From Acanthochlamys bracteata (Eukaryota > Streptophyta > Magnoliopsida > Pandanales > Velloziaceae), in assembly GCA_019914995.1 (NCBI GenBank), contig CM034141.1, positions 930,001-994,000 of the forward strand: 64,000 nucleotides of DNA, written 5' to 3'. The notes beneath the pieces are model-generated. The model saw only the letters and a list, made by a program, of their open reading frames with translations. It ran no database searches and had not been told where the DNA came from. This document shows, piece after piece, positions 10,911 to 27,418 of this stretch; positions within the stretch are counted from its first letter, which is position 1, and each line of letters opens with the position of its first letter. The position numbers and the translations under genes were made by a program.

Positions 10911-12759
10911 TCAAAATCTTTGAGGAGTTTGCCATCCCTGTTGGTGTTGGAAGAATCCTTGTTGCTGCTGCTGGTGAATTTTAGCCAAACTCATCTGCCC
11001 TTGCATGCCATCTCTGGCATATTGTTGCCACATGAACTGCTCCTCTACAAGCAAATGCTGCCTCTTCTCCATCTCTGACATCTGGACATAAGATGGCGGC
11101 GGTACCGTAGCAGAAGCCACGAACGGATCTTCTTCGGCTGCTGCTGTACCGCCTTTCTCTGGCGGAGCCGGTAATGCTAACATTGGTTGCTGCTGCCTTG
11201 GTGGAAGTGCAAGACTACTAGCACTACCACCTGTAAGGAAACCTTGTTGCTGTTGGTGCACCGGTGCGCTATACATTCCGTCGAGCAGCGTCATGTCGAA
11301 CCCTCCGCCTAGTTTCGCGTGTTGCCCTGTGAACCCCGTGGCGGATTGAACAAGTGCAGCTTCCCAATCGGCTTCGTCCTTGAATGCTTCCCATACAGGG
11401 GCGCCTGTAGCAGGACCTGCTGCAGCAGCACCATCGAACAACGCTAGAGCGAGCTGATCGCCGTGCGCTTCGGCGCTCACCATCTCTTCTCTCAAGTTCA
11501 AGAAATCTACTTCTACTTCTTCTTCCTCTTTCTCGGCATTTTCGGCAGGCGGCGGACTTGCGTCTTCTTTCTTCTCCTCAACAGTTTCTTCATTTTCTTT
11601 GGTTTCTTGGACAATGGGTTCCGGTTCAGGTTCATGCTCCGGCGCAGGAAGAGCCTTGATGTTATTCATATCGTACTCTTCTTCTGTCTGTTGGGACATG
11701 GCGGACCGGTCGCGGATAAATTCATCCATTACTTGAAGCTTCTGAGGAGTAATGAGCTCAACGGAAGGGTACTCCGATGGACGTGCGATTCCCGCCGACT
11801 TGCACCAGTTATAGAACGAGTCGAGCTCTTCGAATTGCTCCGATAGGCGCGAGAAGATGCCGTAAATCTTGACGCAGTCCCGTACCTCGATGTCCATGAA
11901 CCTGTCGATGAATACATTCATCAGCTCGACTAAGTCCAGGTAGAGCTGGAAGCTCTCCTTGACCAATGGATACAATGCAACTGCAACGATCCTGTTGTTC
12001 TTCGCCGCACCTGCTCATGGAAATAAAAAATGTTCATAATCCTTTGAATGCAATGCATGCAATGCAATGAATAGAATCTTGTAGGATAGAGAAGCTAGCT
12101 AGCTTGCCTGTAGGGCGGCAGGCAAGAAACCTTTCGAGAAGCTGCTGCAAGTGATGCGTCCTTGAAAACAACCTCTCTGTCCTCATCTCTCTCACCGGAG
12201 TCGCAGTACGGGAAGAAGCGTTCTTTGTTTCCTCTTTTTCTTCGATATCTTCGTGAATGCTCGCACGGCTCCCACGACGTGTTCTCCGTCCATGCATCCG
12301 GTAATCCAACCTCTCGTCAAGGTACAACGCGAACGTTCTAACGAATGCCGAGAAATCCCACGCATCGGCCAGTGAAGCGTCCCTGAAGTCGGACATGTTG
12401 AGCATTCTTGTACCTCGCCGTGTGGCGAAAAAAATCTCTTGCTCGTATGCCGGATCGCCTTCCGAGAGAAGGCGGTGGACGAGAATGAGTGTTTTGAGTG
12501 CAACGGTCCAGCTTTTGGTTTTGGAGAGACGGCGGGAGAGGGTGGAAACGCAAGCGGAGACGTAGGTGCGTGAGTAGCAGGTAAGGCTGAGGATCTCACG
12601 GATGTGTTTCTCGTCGGCAGGGTGTTCGCTGTGACGCGTTGCTTTGACGATAGCAACATCGAGGTCAGAGACCGTCGATGTGTTGCTGATCTTTGCCAGG
12701 CCGATGCTGGTCTGGTCCTTCATTGCACCCACTGCTTTACGGAGCTTGCTTGAACCCAT
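10911..12759 (-). CDS. ANTH-domain putative clathrin assembly protein (AP180/PICALM family)
   Basis: Two coding exons, 12759-12108 and 12010-10911, give 583 residues. Proteins of this family bind phosphoinositides through the N-terminal ANTH domain and recruit clathrin and coat partners during endocytosis. The start MGSSKLRKAVGAMKDQTSIG is the family N-terminus. The lipid-binding KATRH segment is at residues 39-43, followed by EILSLT, the Ser/Arg-rich STLSRRLSKT segment, FFATRRGTR and NMSDFRD. The second exon continues with KNNRIVAVALYPLVKESFQ and FYNWCKSAGIARPSEYP. The C-terminal half is Glu-, Ala- and Gln-rich with a DPF adaptor motif and tandem Trp motifs (WEAF, WEAAL). Length and sequence suggest the shorter At1g03050-like branch. 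The intron (12107-12011) has a GC donor (CAG/GCAAGC) with no GT alternative nearby. The ORF extending upstream of the chosen ATG is in the leader. Confidence 0.92.
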
Positions 12760-12870
12760 TGCTGTCTGCCTTTTTGATTTTACTAGTTGATCCCTTAATT
12801 GTATAGAATTTCTTTCAGCTGATTGATCACTAGTTGTTGGAGTTGATGCTTGTAATCTCAATCAAAAGAC

Positions 12871-12978
12871 CTGACAATTAACAACAATACGTTATGTAAT
12901 GCATCATGCAGTGCGTGGCTTTGCTTGATTTCTTAGTAAATAATGAGAAAAACATGAATGGAATGAATGTCAGCTTAC
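12871..12978 (-). other. Predicted intron in the 5' leader of the ANTH gene
   Basis: On the minus strand the leader exon ends TTCATG/GTAAGC at 12979 and resumes after AATTGTCAG at 12870, giving a 108-base GT-AG intron before the start codon at 12759. Once spliced, the ATG at the donor would open a three-codon upstream frame (ATG GTC TTT TGA). Transcript data would be decisive. Confidence 0.45.
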
Positions 12979-12979
12979 C

Positions 12980-13833
12980 ATGAACGAGAGAAGATAAGGA
13001 AAAGAGGGCAAGGGGCAAGAGAGAGAAGACGGAAGAAAGATTGGAGACCAATGTGGTTTCAATCTTTTATCCTTTCTTTTCTGCTCTCCTTTCCTTTCCC
13101 TGATGATCTCTTCTTGTTGTTGTGTTGCGTCTCTCAGCTTCTTGCTTTCTTTGCATTCTCTTTGTTAAGTCCAGGAAATGCGCCATCTTTCAACCAACCA
13201 TCCAACCAGCGGAGGAAACTCCTTGACCTGTTCTTTTATCTTCCTAATCTAGGTAAAAATCCACAAATAGAAAATTTAAATCACAGACACATTGAGAGAT
13301 TCTCGTGAAACAAGCATTCAATAATCCATGTTAAACGACATATTTAGATCAATATTGCAGATGCAATAAACAAAATCTTTCAAAATGATACAACATTCTT
13401 TGGTTGATTAAACTACAGATTGCGGTGTTGCATTCTCCATGGATGAAACAGCACAAGCTAGAGAACCTTTGTTGCATCCCCAATCATCTGAGGAAAAATT
13501 GCGGTAGAAAAGCTGAGTCTTGGACATTGGCAAACAAAATATTAAGCCATTAATCTCTTTACGTTCTTTATTCACCAAACAGACTCTCCATGAACATGGG
13601 GATTTGGCTAGCACTACGAACATCCCAATGAAAAATTAAGACCATACTCTTTAAAGAAGAGCATCCAATGAAAAAAATTAAGACATACTCTTGAAGAACC
13701 GAGTACCAGCTGGCATAGAATCAGCACCCTTCCAAGAACTGTCAGTAGAATGGCTATAACTTGAATATTCCATGGCGAAGTTAAGACCAAATTAATTTTT
13801 GTCAAGTTCATGCAATATCTCCTTTATTCCCAG
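12980..13833. other. ANTH promoter and leader, and NAC 3' region
   Basis: 12980-13300 is C/T-rich on the plus strand (A/G-rich on the minus) and probably holds the ANTH leader and core promoter. 13330-13833 lies beyond the NAC stop codon and is most likely NAC 3' untranslated sequence. A minus-strand frame near 13614-13811 contains a hydrophobic run (VIAILLTVLGRVLILCQLVL), but no splice path joins it convincingly to the NAC exons. Confidence 0.4.
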
Positions 13834-16800
13834 TCATCTCAAGGTTGAACTGAAGCTTCTGCTTGGGTTCAGATAGCTACCATTAGGCAGGGATTCCAGT
13901 GGCAGACGAGGGATTGCAGGCGTATCTGCTTGGGCAGGCAGAGCATCAATGCAGTGAGCAATCGAATCATACAGCAAATCAGCATCACGGTCATAATCAG
14001 CAGTCTGGTAAAAAGAAACATCAATATGCAGCAGTAATTAGTACATGATCAATAATGGAAAGAATGAACCAGAGCTTTATTACGGAAATCTACAAAACTA
14101 AGGGCGATGATATACTATGAGAATATACCTCAGAGCTAAGAGGGGGTGGACCATTATTCATATCAGAACCACTTAGCAGATAGTCGTCGACAGCTGAAGT
14201 TATGCCTCTACCATTGTGTGCCATAGAAAAGTTGGTGATGCTCAAGCTAGGGCAGTCTATGAAAGGTCTTTTATCTAAGGCTGGATAACTGGGAACAGCC
14301 AATTGAGGCAAATTATAACCATCCAGAAGAAAACTAAGATCATTAAGCTCCACATAGTTTTCAGTAGCTAGCTCAGATGCCGCAGAATTCAAACAAAGTT
14401 CATTGTTCACAATAGATGAGTCATGGCCATCTATTGGCCCTGGATCTGCTAGGCCAGACACATTATGAAATCTGTTGTTCCTTGTTTGGAGATAAACAGC
14501 ATCATATACAAAAGGACCTTCAGGAAGGAAAGAAGCATAAGCCTGCAGTAGGGTTGAAAAAGTAAGCTCAACCAACAAAGTGAAAGCAATAAGGAAAAGC
14601 TAAATAGTTTACAACATTAATGTATAGAGACCTAGACATGCTCCAAAGGTTGAATAGGTTATTAAAACATAGGGAGATGTGACTCATTTTGGGATAAGAA
14701 ATACCTCGCCACTAGCATTGATTGAAGGAGCTGGCATTTCATCAAGAATATCTAGAAGTTGGTCTACAAGATCATCGTCAGCTTCAGTAGGAGCTAGCGT
14801 AGAGGATGCCTCAGCCACTTCAGCACCTGCTACACTGTTTCGAGGGACAGGAGCTGCTATAGCCTCATCAATGGGTCCTGGAGAACTAACCAAAGGAATA
14901 TTGCCATCTTGAAGATCCATGTCTTCCTCCCACTCTAGCTCGTTAAAGGAGGCACCGTGGTGTTCCCCATTCTTTGGACCTGGACCACTTTTATGAAAAA
15001 TCTTGCAGAGAACAAACACATCCTGCATTTCATGGAAGACTCAGATTTAGGATACAGATATAGGCAGGGAGAAAACAGAAAGCCTACAATTTGAAACTAG
15101 GAAAGGAAACCAACTAAGTAGAAATCAAGATATAGCTGTCGAAAGTAAGTAGCACCATCAAAGCACTTGATCAATTTAAAATTTTGCTTTGTTTTATCAT
15201 CCCCCGTGAAACGAGATCTTGAAATTATACCAGACCCTAGCCACAATAAACATTAAAATGGTCTCATTTTACGGACAACAGCGCTAAATTGTCTTCCATA
15301 CAGATTTTTAAGAAGAAGGTAATTATATGATTGATCAAAAACAAAGCAGCATAACTAACAGAATATCCCATATGTGGTTCAATAAAGTATTCTTTTTATC
15401 TACATACTGAACAACGATACATTTTAGTACACAAAACATGTGACTAGATGGTTTAGTGTTAGTAACATTCAACTATTAGCTAGATCACTTACTTAAAATG
15501 TATGACCACATTCTCAAAGATGTGATGCCCTTTAACTTAGGTCTACTTGACTATGAATATTGATAAAAGTTCATCAATATAGTAAATTGTATCACTTACA
15601 GCCTTTGCCAATTTGCATCTCTCCTCATTTTTCCTCATTTCTATATGTAGCTCTTTAAAAGTAGCCATTTCTATTTTCATCTTATTTTGCACGTTTCTAT
15701 TAGCCACCATGCTTCTTTGCACAATGAAGCACAACCTTTTAACTTTCCAACATACCCTTTGTGCTTCTTCGTATTGTAGCACTCTTAAAGTCCCACATGC
15801 GACTGGCAACTCCATATTCGTCATACTTGACCTCTTCCATTTATTATATCCTTTCTCTTCCATTTCACTATATGCACATCGAGCACTATTTATATATGTT
15901 AGTGGTTAAGCAACTCGTAAGGGGTAAGCTTACAATCCTTACAAAAGTTTCTATCCTCTTTTTTCACTAAAAAGCAATCTGCATGCTACATGTTCCTCGT
16001 GCTTTTCAAATAAGTATTACTTACTATCATGTCATAGGTCAAAGTGAACTCCAAGAATAGTTTATCCGTCATCATTTTTTCTTTGAAACCGGAACCACCA
16101 TGAATACTAATGAACTCCTGCATGTTACTCAACGCGCCCATTCAAGTCCCCTCCAATATATATCCTCTCTCTTTAACGTATTTCCTGGACAAGCTAGGTC
16201 TTCCCAAAATTATCCCTTGATTTGAACAATAAATTCAACCTGGGTCGCATAAATTCTAATGTTGTTGAGAATTTTCGACCCATCACTGCCTTGGTAGGAA
16301 TGGTCATATCTCCCTTCTTCTGACAACGATAACTTTATCTATTAATTCCTTATTCATTACATACCTACACCTTTTTTATTTCCTCCTTTTCAATTTAACG
16401 AAGTTTGTAATCTGTGTTGCCGATGGTCTTTAGTGTTCTCCAACCACACTTGTCGCTTGAAGATATGCAATATATCCATCTCCCTATTTAGTGTAAACCA
16501 CTAATCACTTTACATGTTAGTGTTGTAATATTTCATATCCCAATAGCAACTAGCTTCTTTATCCTCACCAATCCATTATGATGCGAGAATCCTTAGCCAT
16601 TTAGCACTGCATCTGAGAGCCAATGCATTGATCCTCCCTAACTACTCAGTGCATCCAGGCGATACAATGGGGTCACTTCCAGAGGATGCCTTATCATGAG
16701 CATAATCACACAAAAAATCCATATTGTGAGAATTTCGCATGACCTTTTACAGGTGACTACCAACCTAACCCCAACCCTCTTATTTATGAGGTCTTGGGAA

Positions 16801-17701
16801 CCAACATTGTGGTTTAGATATCCAAAAAGGCACAGTTCCCAATAGTTTTACCAATTGAAAAATTAGACAGTTCAAGCAACCTACACATACTTTGCCTATC
16901 ATATATAGAAGTCAAAGTTGAAATTATATTGAGGAAAGAAAAGACGTTAAAATCATAGTTACCTGTTGTATTCCAGTTCTAGCTAACTCTTCATCCAAGA
17001 GCCTGTATTCATGCATCACCCAATCAGTTCGATCTCCATTAGGTGCTCTACCGATATGAAAAACAAGAGTTTTCTTCATTCCAACAGTTCTAGAATTATG
17101 AAGAACTGATCTATCTTTCCCAGTAGTTTTCCAATATCCATTCTCAGTGGCACGGTTCATTCTAAAACCATTGGCATATTTCTTATCTCGGCCACAAAAG
17201 AAGAACCATTCCTTATCCCTACTCTTCAAGCAAGATTTGTCTGCACCAGAAGTAGAATATTACAGAAACAATCACCTATAAACAACATTAAAGATATAGA
17301 AAACTTGTGCAAGGAAAAGTACAGAGAAAAATAAAGCTTCCAAAGTACATAGTCCAAGGCCCAAGGGACATTACGTGAATGCTACTTGAAGGCTGGACGA
17401 ATCAAAGTAAGTTAAAAATTAGGACCTATAAGTTTGTAGTATTTAAATCGACTGAATTAAGATGGCTATCAACCATTATCAAAGAACATGCGGGTTCCAA
17501 CTGTAGAAGATATTAGCAAGCTTAACAAAAACCATAGGCAATACCTGGAAGGTCCCAAGGAGCATATTTGTACAATTCAACATCTGCTATAGCCTCAAAT
17601 CGAAATGGCTTTCCTGTTATTTTCCTCTTTAGGTAGTACACAACCAACTCAACATCTGTAGGATGAAAACGAAAACCAGGTGGAAGACTAGTCTTTGCCA
17701 T
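13834..17701 (-). CDS. NAC-domain transcription factor
   Basis: Five coding exons: 17701-17545, 17240-16963, 15022-14705, 14542-14129 and 14004-13834, with GT-AG borders, give 445 residues. NAC factors are plant-specific DNA-binding regulators that dimerise through the N-terminal domain. The NAC subdomains run in order from [20 protein letters not shown] through [24 protein letters not shown] and [16 protein letters not shown] to [27 protein letters not shown] and [13 protein letters not shown], about residues 6-155. The stretch [21 protein letters not shown] resembles the NAC053/NAC078 group. Those relatives end in a membrane anchor, but the frame read here ends SRSFSSTLR without one. The C-terminal part is acidic and Ser/Pro-rich, as expected for an activation region. 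The second coding intron is 1.94 kb and carries a dead LINE. Confidence 0.92.
15540..16790 (-). mobile_element. Decayed LINE (L1-type) retrotransposon in a NAC intron
   Basis: Broken minus-strand frames resemble plant L1-type elements. Near 16130-16020 the frame reads HGGSGFKEK, then [19 protein letters not shown], close to the HGGFGFG-x-ILEFALAYDLVIANTYF block that closes the endonuclease domain in these elements. Further along, 15863-15600 reads as a Lys/Glu-rich linker ending [10 protein letters not shown], like the region before the reverse transcriptase. Several stops and frameshifts separate the pieces and no reverse transcriptase core is visible, so it is a truncated fossil. It lies in the same orientation as the NAC gene. 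Confidence 0.5.
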
Positions 17702-17721
17702 ATCCACTACTTAGCCAGCAA

Positions 17722-18826
17722 CTGCAAAGAGATTGAATTCCGGATTTCGTTTTATATTTATCGCAAGTCTGCAGCAGAAACTAGAATTTCAATGAACACT
17801 TCAAAAGTGAAATTTTTTCTGTGTAGCAGAGTTTCTGGTTTGATCTACACATAGAAGTTCCCACTTCAAAATTGATCTAAGTCGAAAACTATAGCTAAGC
17901 CTGTAAGTAGAACCAAACCAGAAACTTGGAAGCTCTTCGATGAAACCTGCCAGGTCCAGTGCCGGAATAATATCCGGCAAGAACACCACAACCGACTACG
18001 ATAAATCAAATGGTACTCGCACCAGCTGAACGAGATGGAGTCCCTTATGATGTCAAAAGACATCTGAAGCACAACCAGGCGCCTGCATTCCACAAATAAA
18101 GCATCACTAATGTTCAAAAACTTATGAAGCAACAACTTCCCTGCTGTACAATATTGACACCCAAATTCTTTTAACATAGGGCTATGAATATTTTGCATAA
18201 TTGGAAACTTTCACAAGCATATTTCTTATAATTTTCAATTTAGAACACTGGACAAGCAGTGAATTTTGAAATTTCCAAAAGGTTCAAACCTAAACAAACC
18301 AGAAGGAAAATTCCCCAAATCAGAAGTAATCACCAGGTCATAATCCCATCAATCTTCTAGAATCCATATCTTACAGGAATGCTAACTCAAACATTAGTGA
18401 TTATATATTCAGATAAAGCGAGAATAAGATCAAACTTTCACACAAACAACATAAACCACCACTATCTCCAACGAAGTAACACCTCAATAACACTAAATCA
18501 GCTAAAAACCAACCGATATCCACCCAGCTCAACTAATCCAATTGAGCCTGATCATTCCCAAAACCATTCCAATTCACAAATAATCAAACAAAACCAAACA
18601 TTCCAAGCCAAATAACAGCTGAATCTTCTATAGAAACCAATCAAATCATCAATCACACAAACCATCCACAAGATCCAACTGCAGACCTAATGATCCGATC
18701 ATGTTCCTAACCAACTCAAATTCGTCAAAATGTTACACAATCACCAAAACAACAAAATCTCCGGACTAATTAATGACGAATCATTAAAGATATTTTTTAG
18801 GAAAATCGAAGGGTTTTAGGGCTTAC
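17722..18826 (-). other. Predicted long intron in the NAC 5' leader
   Basis: The NAC leader reads TCTCGC/GTAAGCCC at 18827 and resumes after TCTTTGCAG at 17721, 20 bases before the ATG. This gives a 1,105-base GT-AG leader intron. The interior shows no coding signal on either strand. A TATATATAAG motif at 18921-18930 sits upstream of the leader exon. Confidence 0.5.
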
Positions 18827-18920
18827 GCGAGAGCGGGCGGGAGAGACTAGCTGCAGCGATTGCGGCCGAGTACGAAGCGAGTGAGAGAGAAATGCAAAAC
18901 TAATGTGAATAACGGGTTGC

Positions 18921-18930
18921 CTTATATATA
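18921..18930 (-). promoter_or_regulatory. TATA box of the NAC gene
   Basis: TATATATAAG on the minus strand, about 95 bases upstream of the leader donor at 18827 and in the expected position for the leader exon, whose sequence is rich in CTCTCTC and CG-containing words. Confidence 0.5.
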
Positions 18931-18954
18931 CCCACAAGCGAAGGGTATTATGAG

Positions 18955-19185
18955 TGCGTTTGATTTTGCAAGGTAGTTTTTTAATTTTTTCTATTTTATA
19001 TTTTTTAATATATTTTATAAATATATAAAAATTTATTTAAAAATTTAAAAAATATAAAAAAAATTTTATGAGTTGAAATTTTTTTATTATATATTTTTAT
19101 TAATTTTTAAAATAAAAAAATTATTTTTAAAAAAACAAAAAATATTTTTTATTTTAAAAAAATTCGATTTTATACGAACGCTCCC
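18955..19185. repeat. MITE-like A/T-rich element upstream of NAC
   Basis: The left end GCGTTTGATTTTGC and right end TATACGAACGCTC are imperfect inverted repeats. The core words TTTTTAATATATTTTATAAA and TTTATTTAAAAATTTAAAAAA match the family seen at 6529-6730. It lies just upstream of the NAC TATA box. Confidence 0.5.
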
Positions 19186-20341
19186 AACTTTTAGCAAAAC
19201 CTTACGATATCCCGAAAGTAAATTAAAATAATCTATATCTCTCTTTCGGAACAGTTTCGGAATGGTTGATTCGGTTAGATGAATTTCGTTTTTGTAAAGT
19301 CTCTCTTTAGAGGCGAAAGTAATAAGAACAAAGAGAATAAAGAATGAATTACTCTTTCACAAAAATAATTAAAAATTAAAAAAATTTAATTTTATATAGA
19401 AAGTAATTTGTTATATATAACAGATAATAAAAGTAATCTACAATTATGAAATATTTTCTGTTCCTATTAATTAAAGAAACTATTCTAGTTATTTGTATTT
19501 TTATTTGTTTTTATACCTATATCAAATAACTCTGTATTAGTTTTTAGTCCAGCCAACAAATCAACTAAATTAATTAATAAATATTATTAGAATCATTGTC
19601 CTTTTTACAGAAGACTTTTATTATAATATCAGCATAACGTTCAAAATTTTCAAAATCTAATAAAATATTTCAGATTTTTTATAAAAGTAATTTATTTACT
19701 CTTCATTTTATTTTTTATACTTTTATTAATATATTCAAACAGAATTAAAATAAAATTTGTTTACTCTATATTATTTTTTTATTAATTTTATTTATTATTT
19801 TGGATATCCAAATAGACTCTAACACGAACAAACAGCGCCGGTCACACAGCGGGTGAGTTGGTTTTCTTTCTACTCTTTCAAGAGTGGCTCGCAAGTTTCT
19901 CATCTATTCTAGGCCCTCATTTGCAATATTTAAATTCCTTTCCATATTTTTAATCTTCAAAAGAATCAGAGTTGTAGTTATTTTTCTTCTATAAATCTCG
20001 ACCGTAATCTTTATTTTGTTTTAATCTATTCCTTCCATTTGCTCTCTCGATTTCTTTTTCTTTCCCCGCCGGATCGCAGCCGCCGCCGCATCTTCTTCCA
20101 CTCGGAGGTAGCCGCATTTTCTTCCCCCCAACGGCCATACTTTTTCCTTGCTTCTTTCATTCTTTCTCTTTTCCTTCTTCTTATTCTTCTTTCTTCTCCT
20201 TACTGATTTTGCTTCAGCTTTTTCTTCTTCTTCTGCGTACTGATCCTTTTCTTCAGCTTCTTATTTTTCCTCCAGCCGCGCGGTTCTGAACCCCGCCGGC
20301 GCTCCTGCGCCGCTGTCCCTCTTCTCACCGCTGCAGCTGAG
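19186..20341. other. Divergent promoter region between NAC and lysyl-tRNA synthetase
   Basis: No gene. 19186-19850 is A/T-rich. From about 20040 the plus strand becomes C/T-rich with GCCGCCGCC words and probably forms the leader of the lysyl-tRNA synthetase mRNA, whose ATG is at 20342. I found no clear TATA box for it. Confidence 0.5.
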
Positions 20342-26055
<5,714 letters not shown>

Positions 26056-27385
26056 TTGAGACCTTGTTATTCTTCTCTTGCAATGACATTTTGTGAACTT
26101 GATGATAGAGACTTTTAACTATAATAAAACTAGCAAATGTCTACAAAGTGATGGAAATTGTGTTACACAAAAGACTGGTGCATGCAACTGATTCTTTTAT
26201 ATTTGGCTTTGCAGCTTAATTTGGGATTCATATTGAGGAACTACTCGATTTTGCTAAAGTAGGTTGGCAAAGTGCTGTTGGATGGGAAGAAACCAAATTG
26301 CCATTGAACTTTCTAGTATGCTAGGTTTTTCTCTGCAGCAACAAGACTGCATCTGAATTATCAGTCTGCAGATGTTGTTGTTACATTAAATTCATGGCTC
26401 AAAGCTTAAGCCTATACTTGTGATTTACTTATTACAATTGTGAACCCATGACTAGTTTGTTACTGAGCGCCTTTTGGATGATGTGAATTACATGTTACGA
26501 TCATGTATTATATGATCATTTCGAAAGATTTCTATTGAATTTGGCATAAACTTTTTGCATAGTAAGGGCGTGTTTCAAATATCTATAAATATTTTTTATA
26601 AAAATAAAAAATAAAAAATAAATTTTTTTTACAAATAAATTAAAAGTAAAATTTAAGTTTTATGTTTTAATTATTTTAAAATAAATTATAAATTTAAATA
26701 TAGAATTATATTAAAAAGTCTGTGAATAAAAAAATTAGAATTAAAATTTTATACGTGAGATTAAAATTTAAATTTTTATGTAAATAAAATATATTAATTA
26801 TTAAAATTTTTAAATTTGATCGAAAAAAATAAAATTTTAAATATTTATTATTTTGAATCGTCCGTATTACGCTATAATATATGAACTTTAGTGACGATTT
26901 GGCAGTTACTTTTGTATTATTTTATTAGTATTAAAAATTTTTAAAACTATAAATAAATTAATATAATAAAATTTAATAAATTATTTTTTTTATTTAAAAA
27001 AATTAGTTTTGGTTTTTAAATAATTTGATTTTTATTTTAAAGCAATTTCACGGGACTCCTTGTTCTATCTATGTTTTGATGAGAATTGCAGAAGAGTAAG
27101 AATAATAGTTTGCCTTGATAAGTAACCTCTTCGGCAGTTGGTACTATTTTCAGGATTTGATGAGATGCATGTCTTGTTGAAATGATTAGTGTGTTAAAAT
27201 GAAAAGTACGTTTGAAGAAAAAGGTGGTAGCTAACTGTAACGTTCTTGTACCCGAAAGTACCAAATCTGAAAAAGGAGACACCTAATGGTTTCCTTCAAG
27301 GATGAAATATACTAATATATTTATTTGAGGATGAAATTGCAAATAGTACAAACTGAATATTTCAACAGTAGCGGACACAGACGGA
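26056..27385. other. Intergenic, no gene seen
   Basis: 26056-26500 is probably the 3' untranslated region of the lysyl-tRNA synthetase. From 26566 (GGGCGTGTTTCAAAT) an A/T-rich segment begins with the same left end as the Harbinger-type MITE at 35651-35939, but its right end is not clear. 27040-27385 is the likely promoter of the glycosyltransferase and shows no strong TATA box. Confidence 0.45.
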
Positions 27386-27418
27386 ATGACAGATCTTTCT
27401 CTCTCTCTCTCTCTTCGA

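Noticed and set aside
11463-11846. 127-codon plus-strand frame rich in Phe/Leu
   Set aside because: Mirror of the Glu/Lys-rich part of the ANTH protein on the opposite strand.
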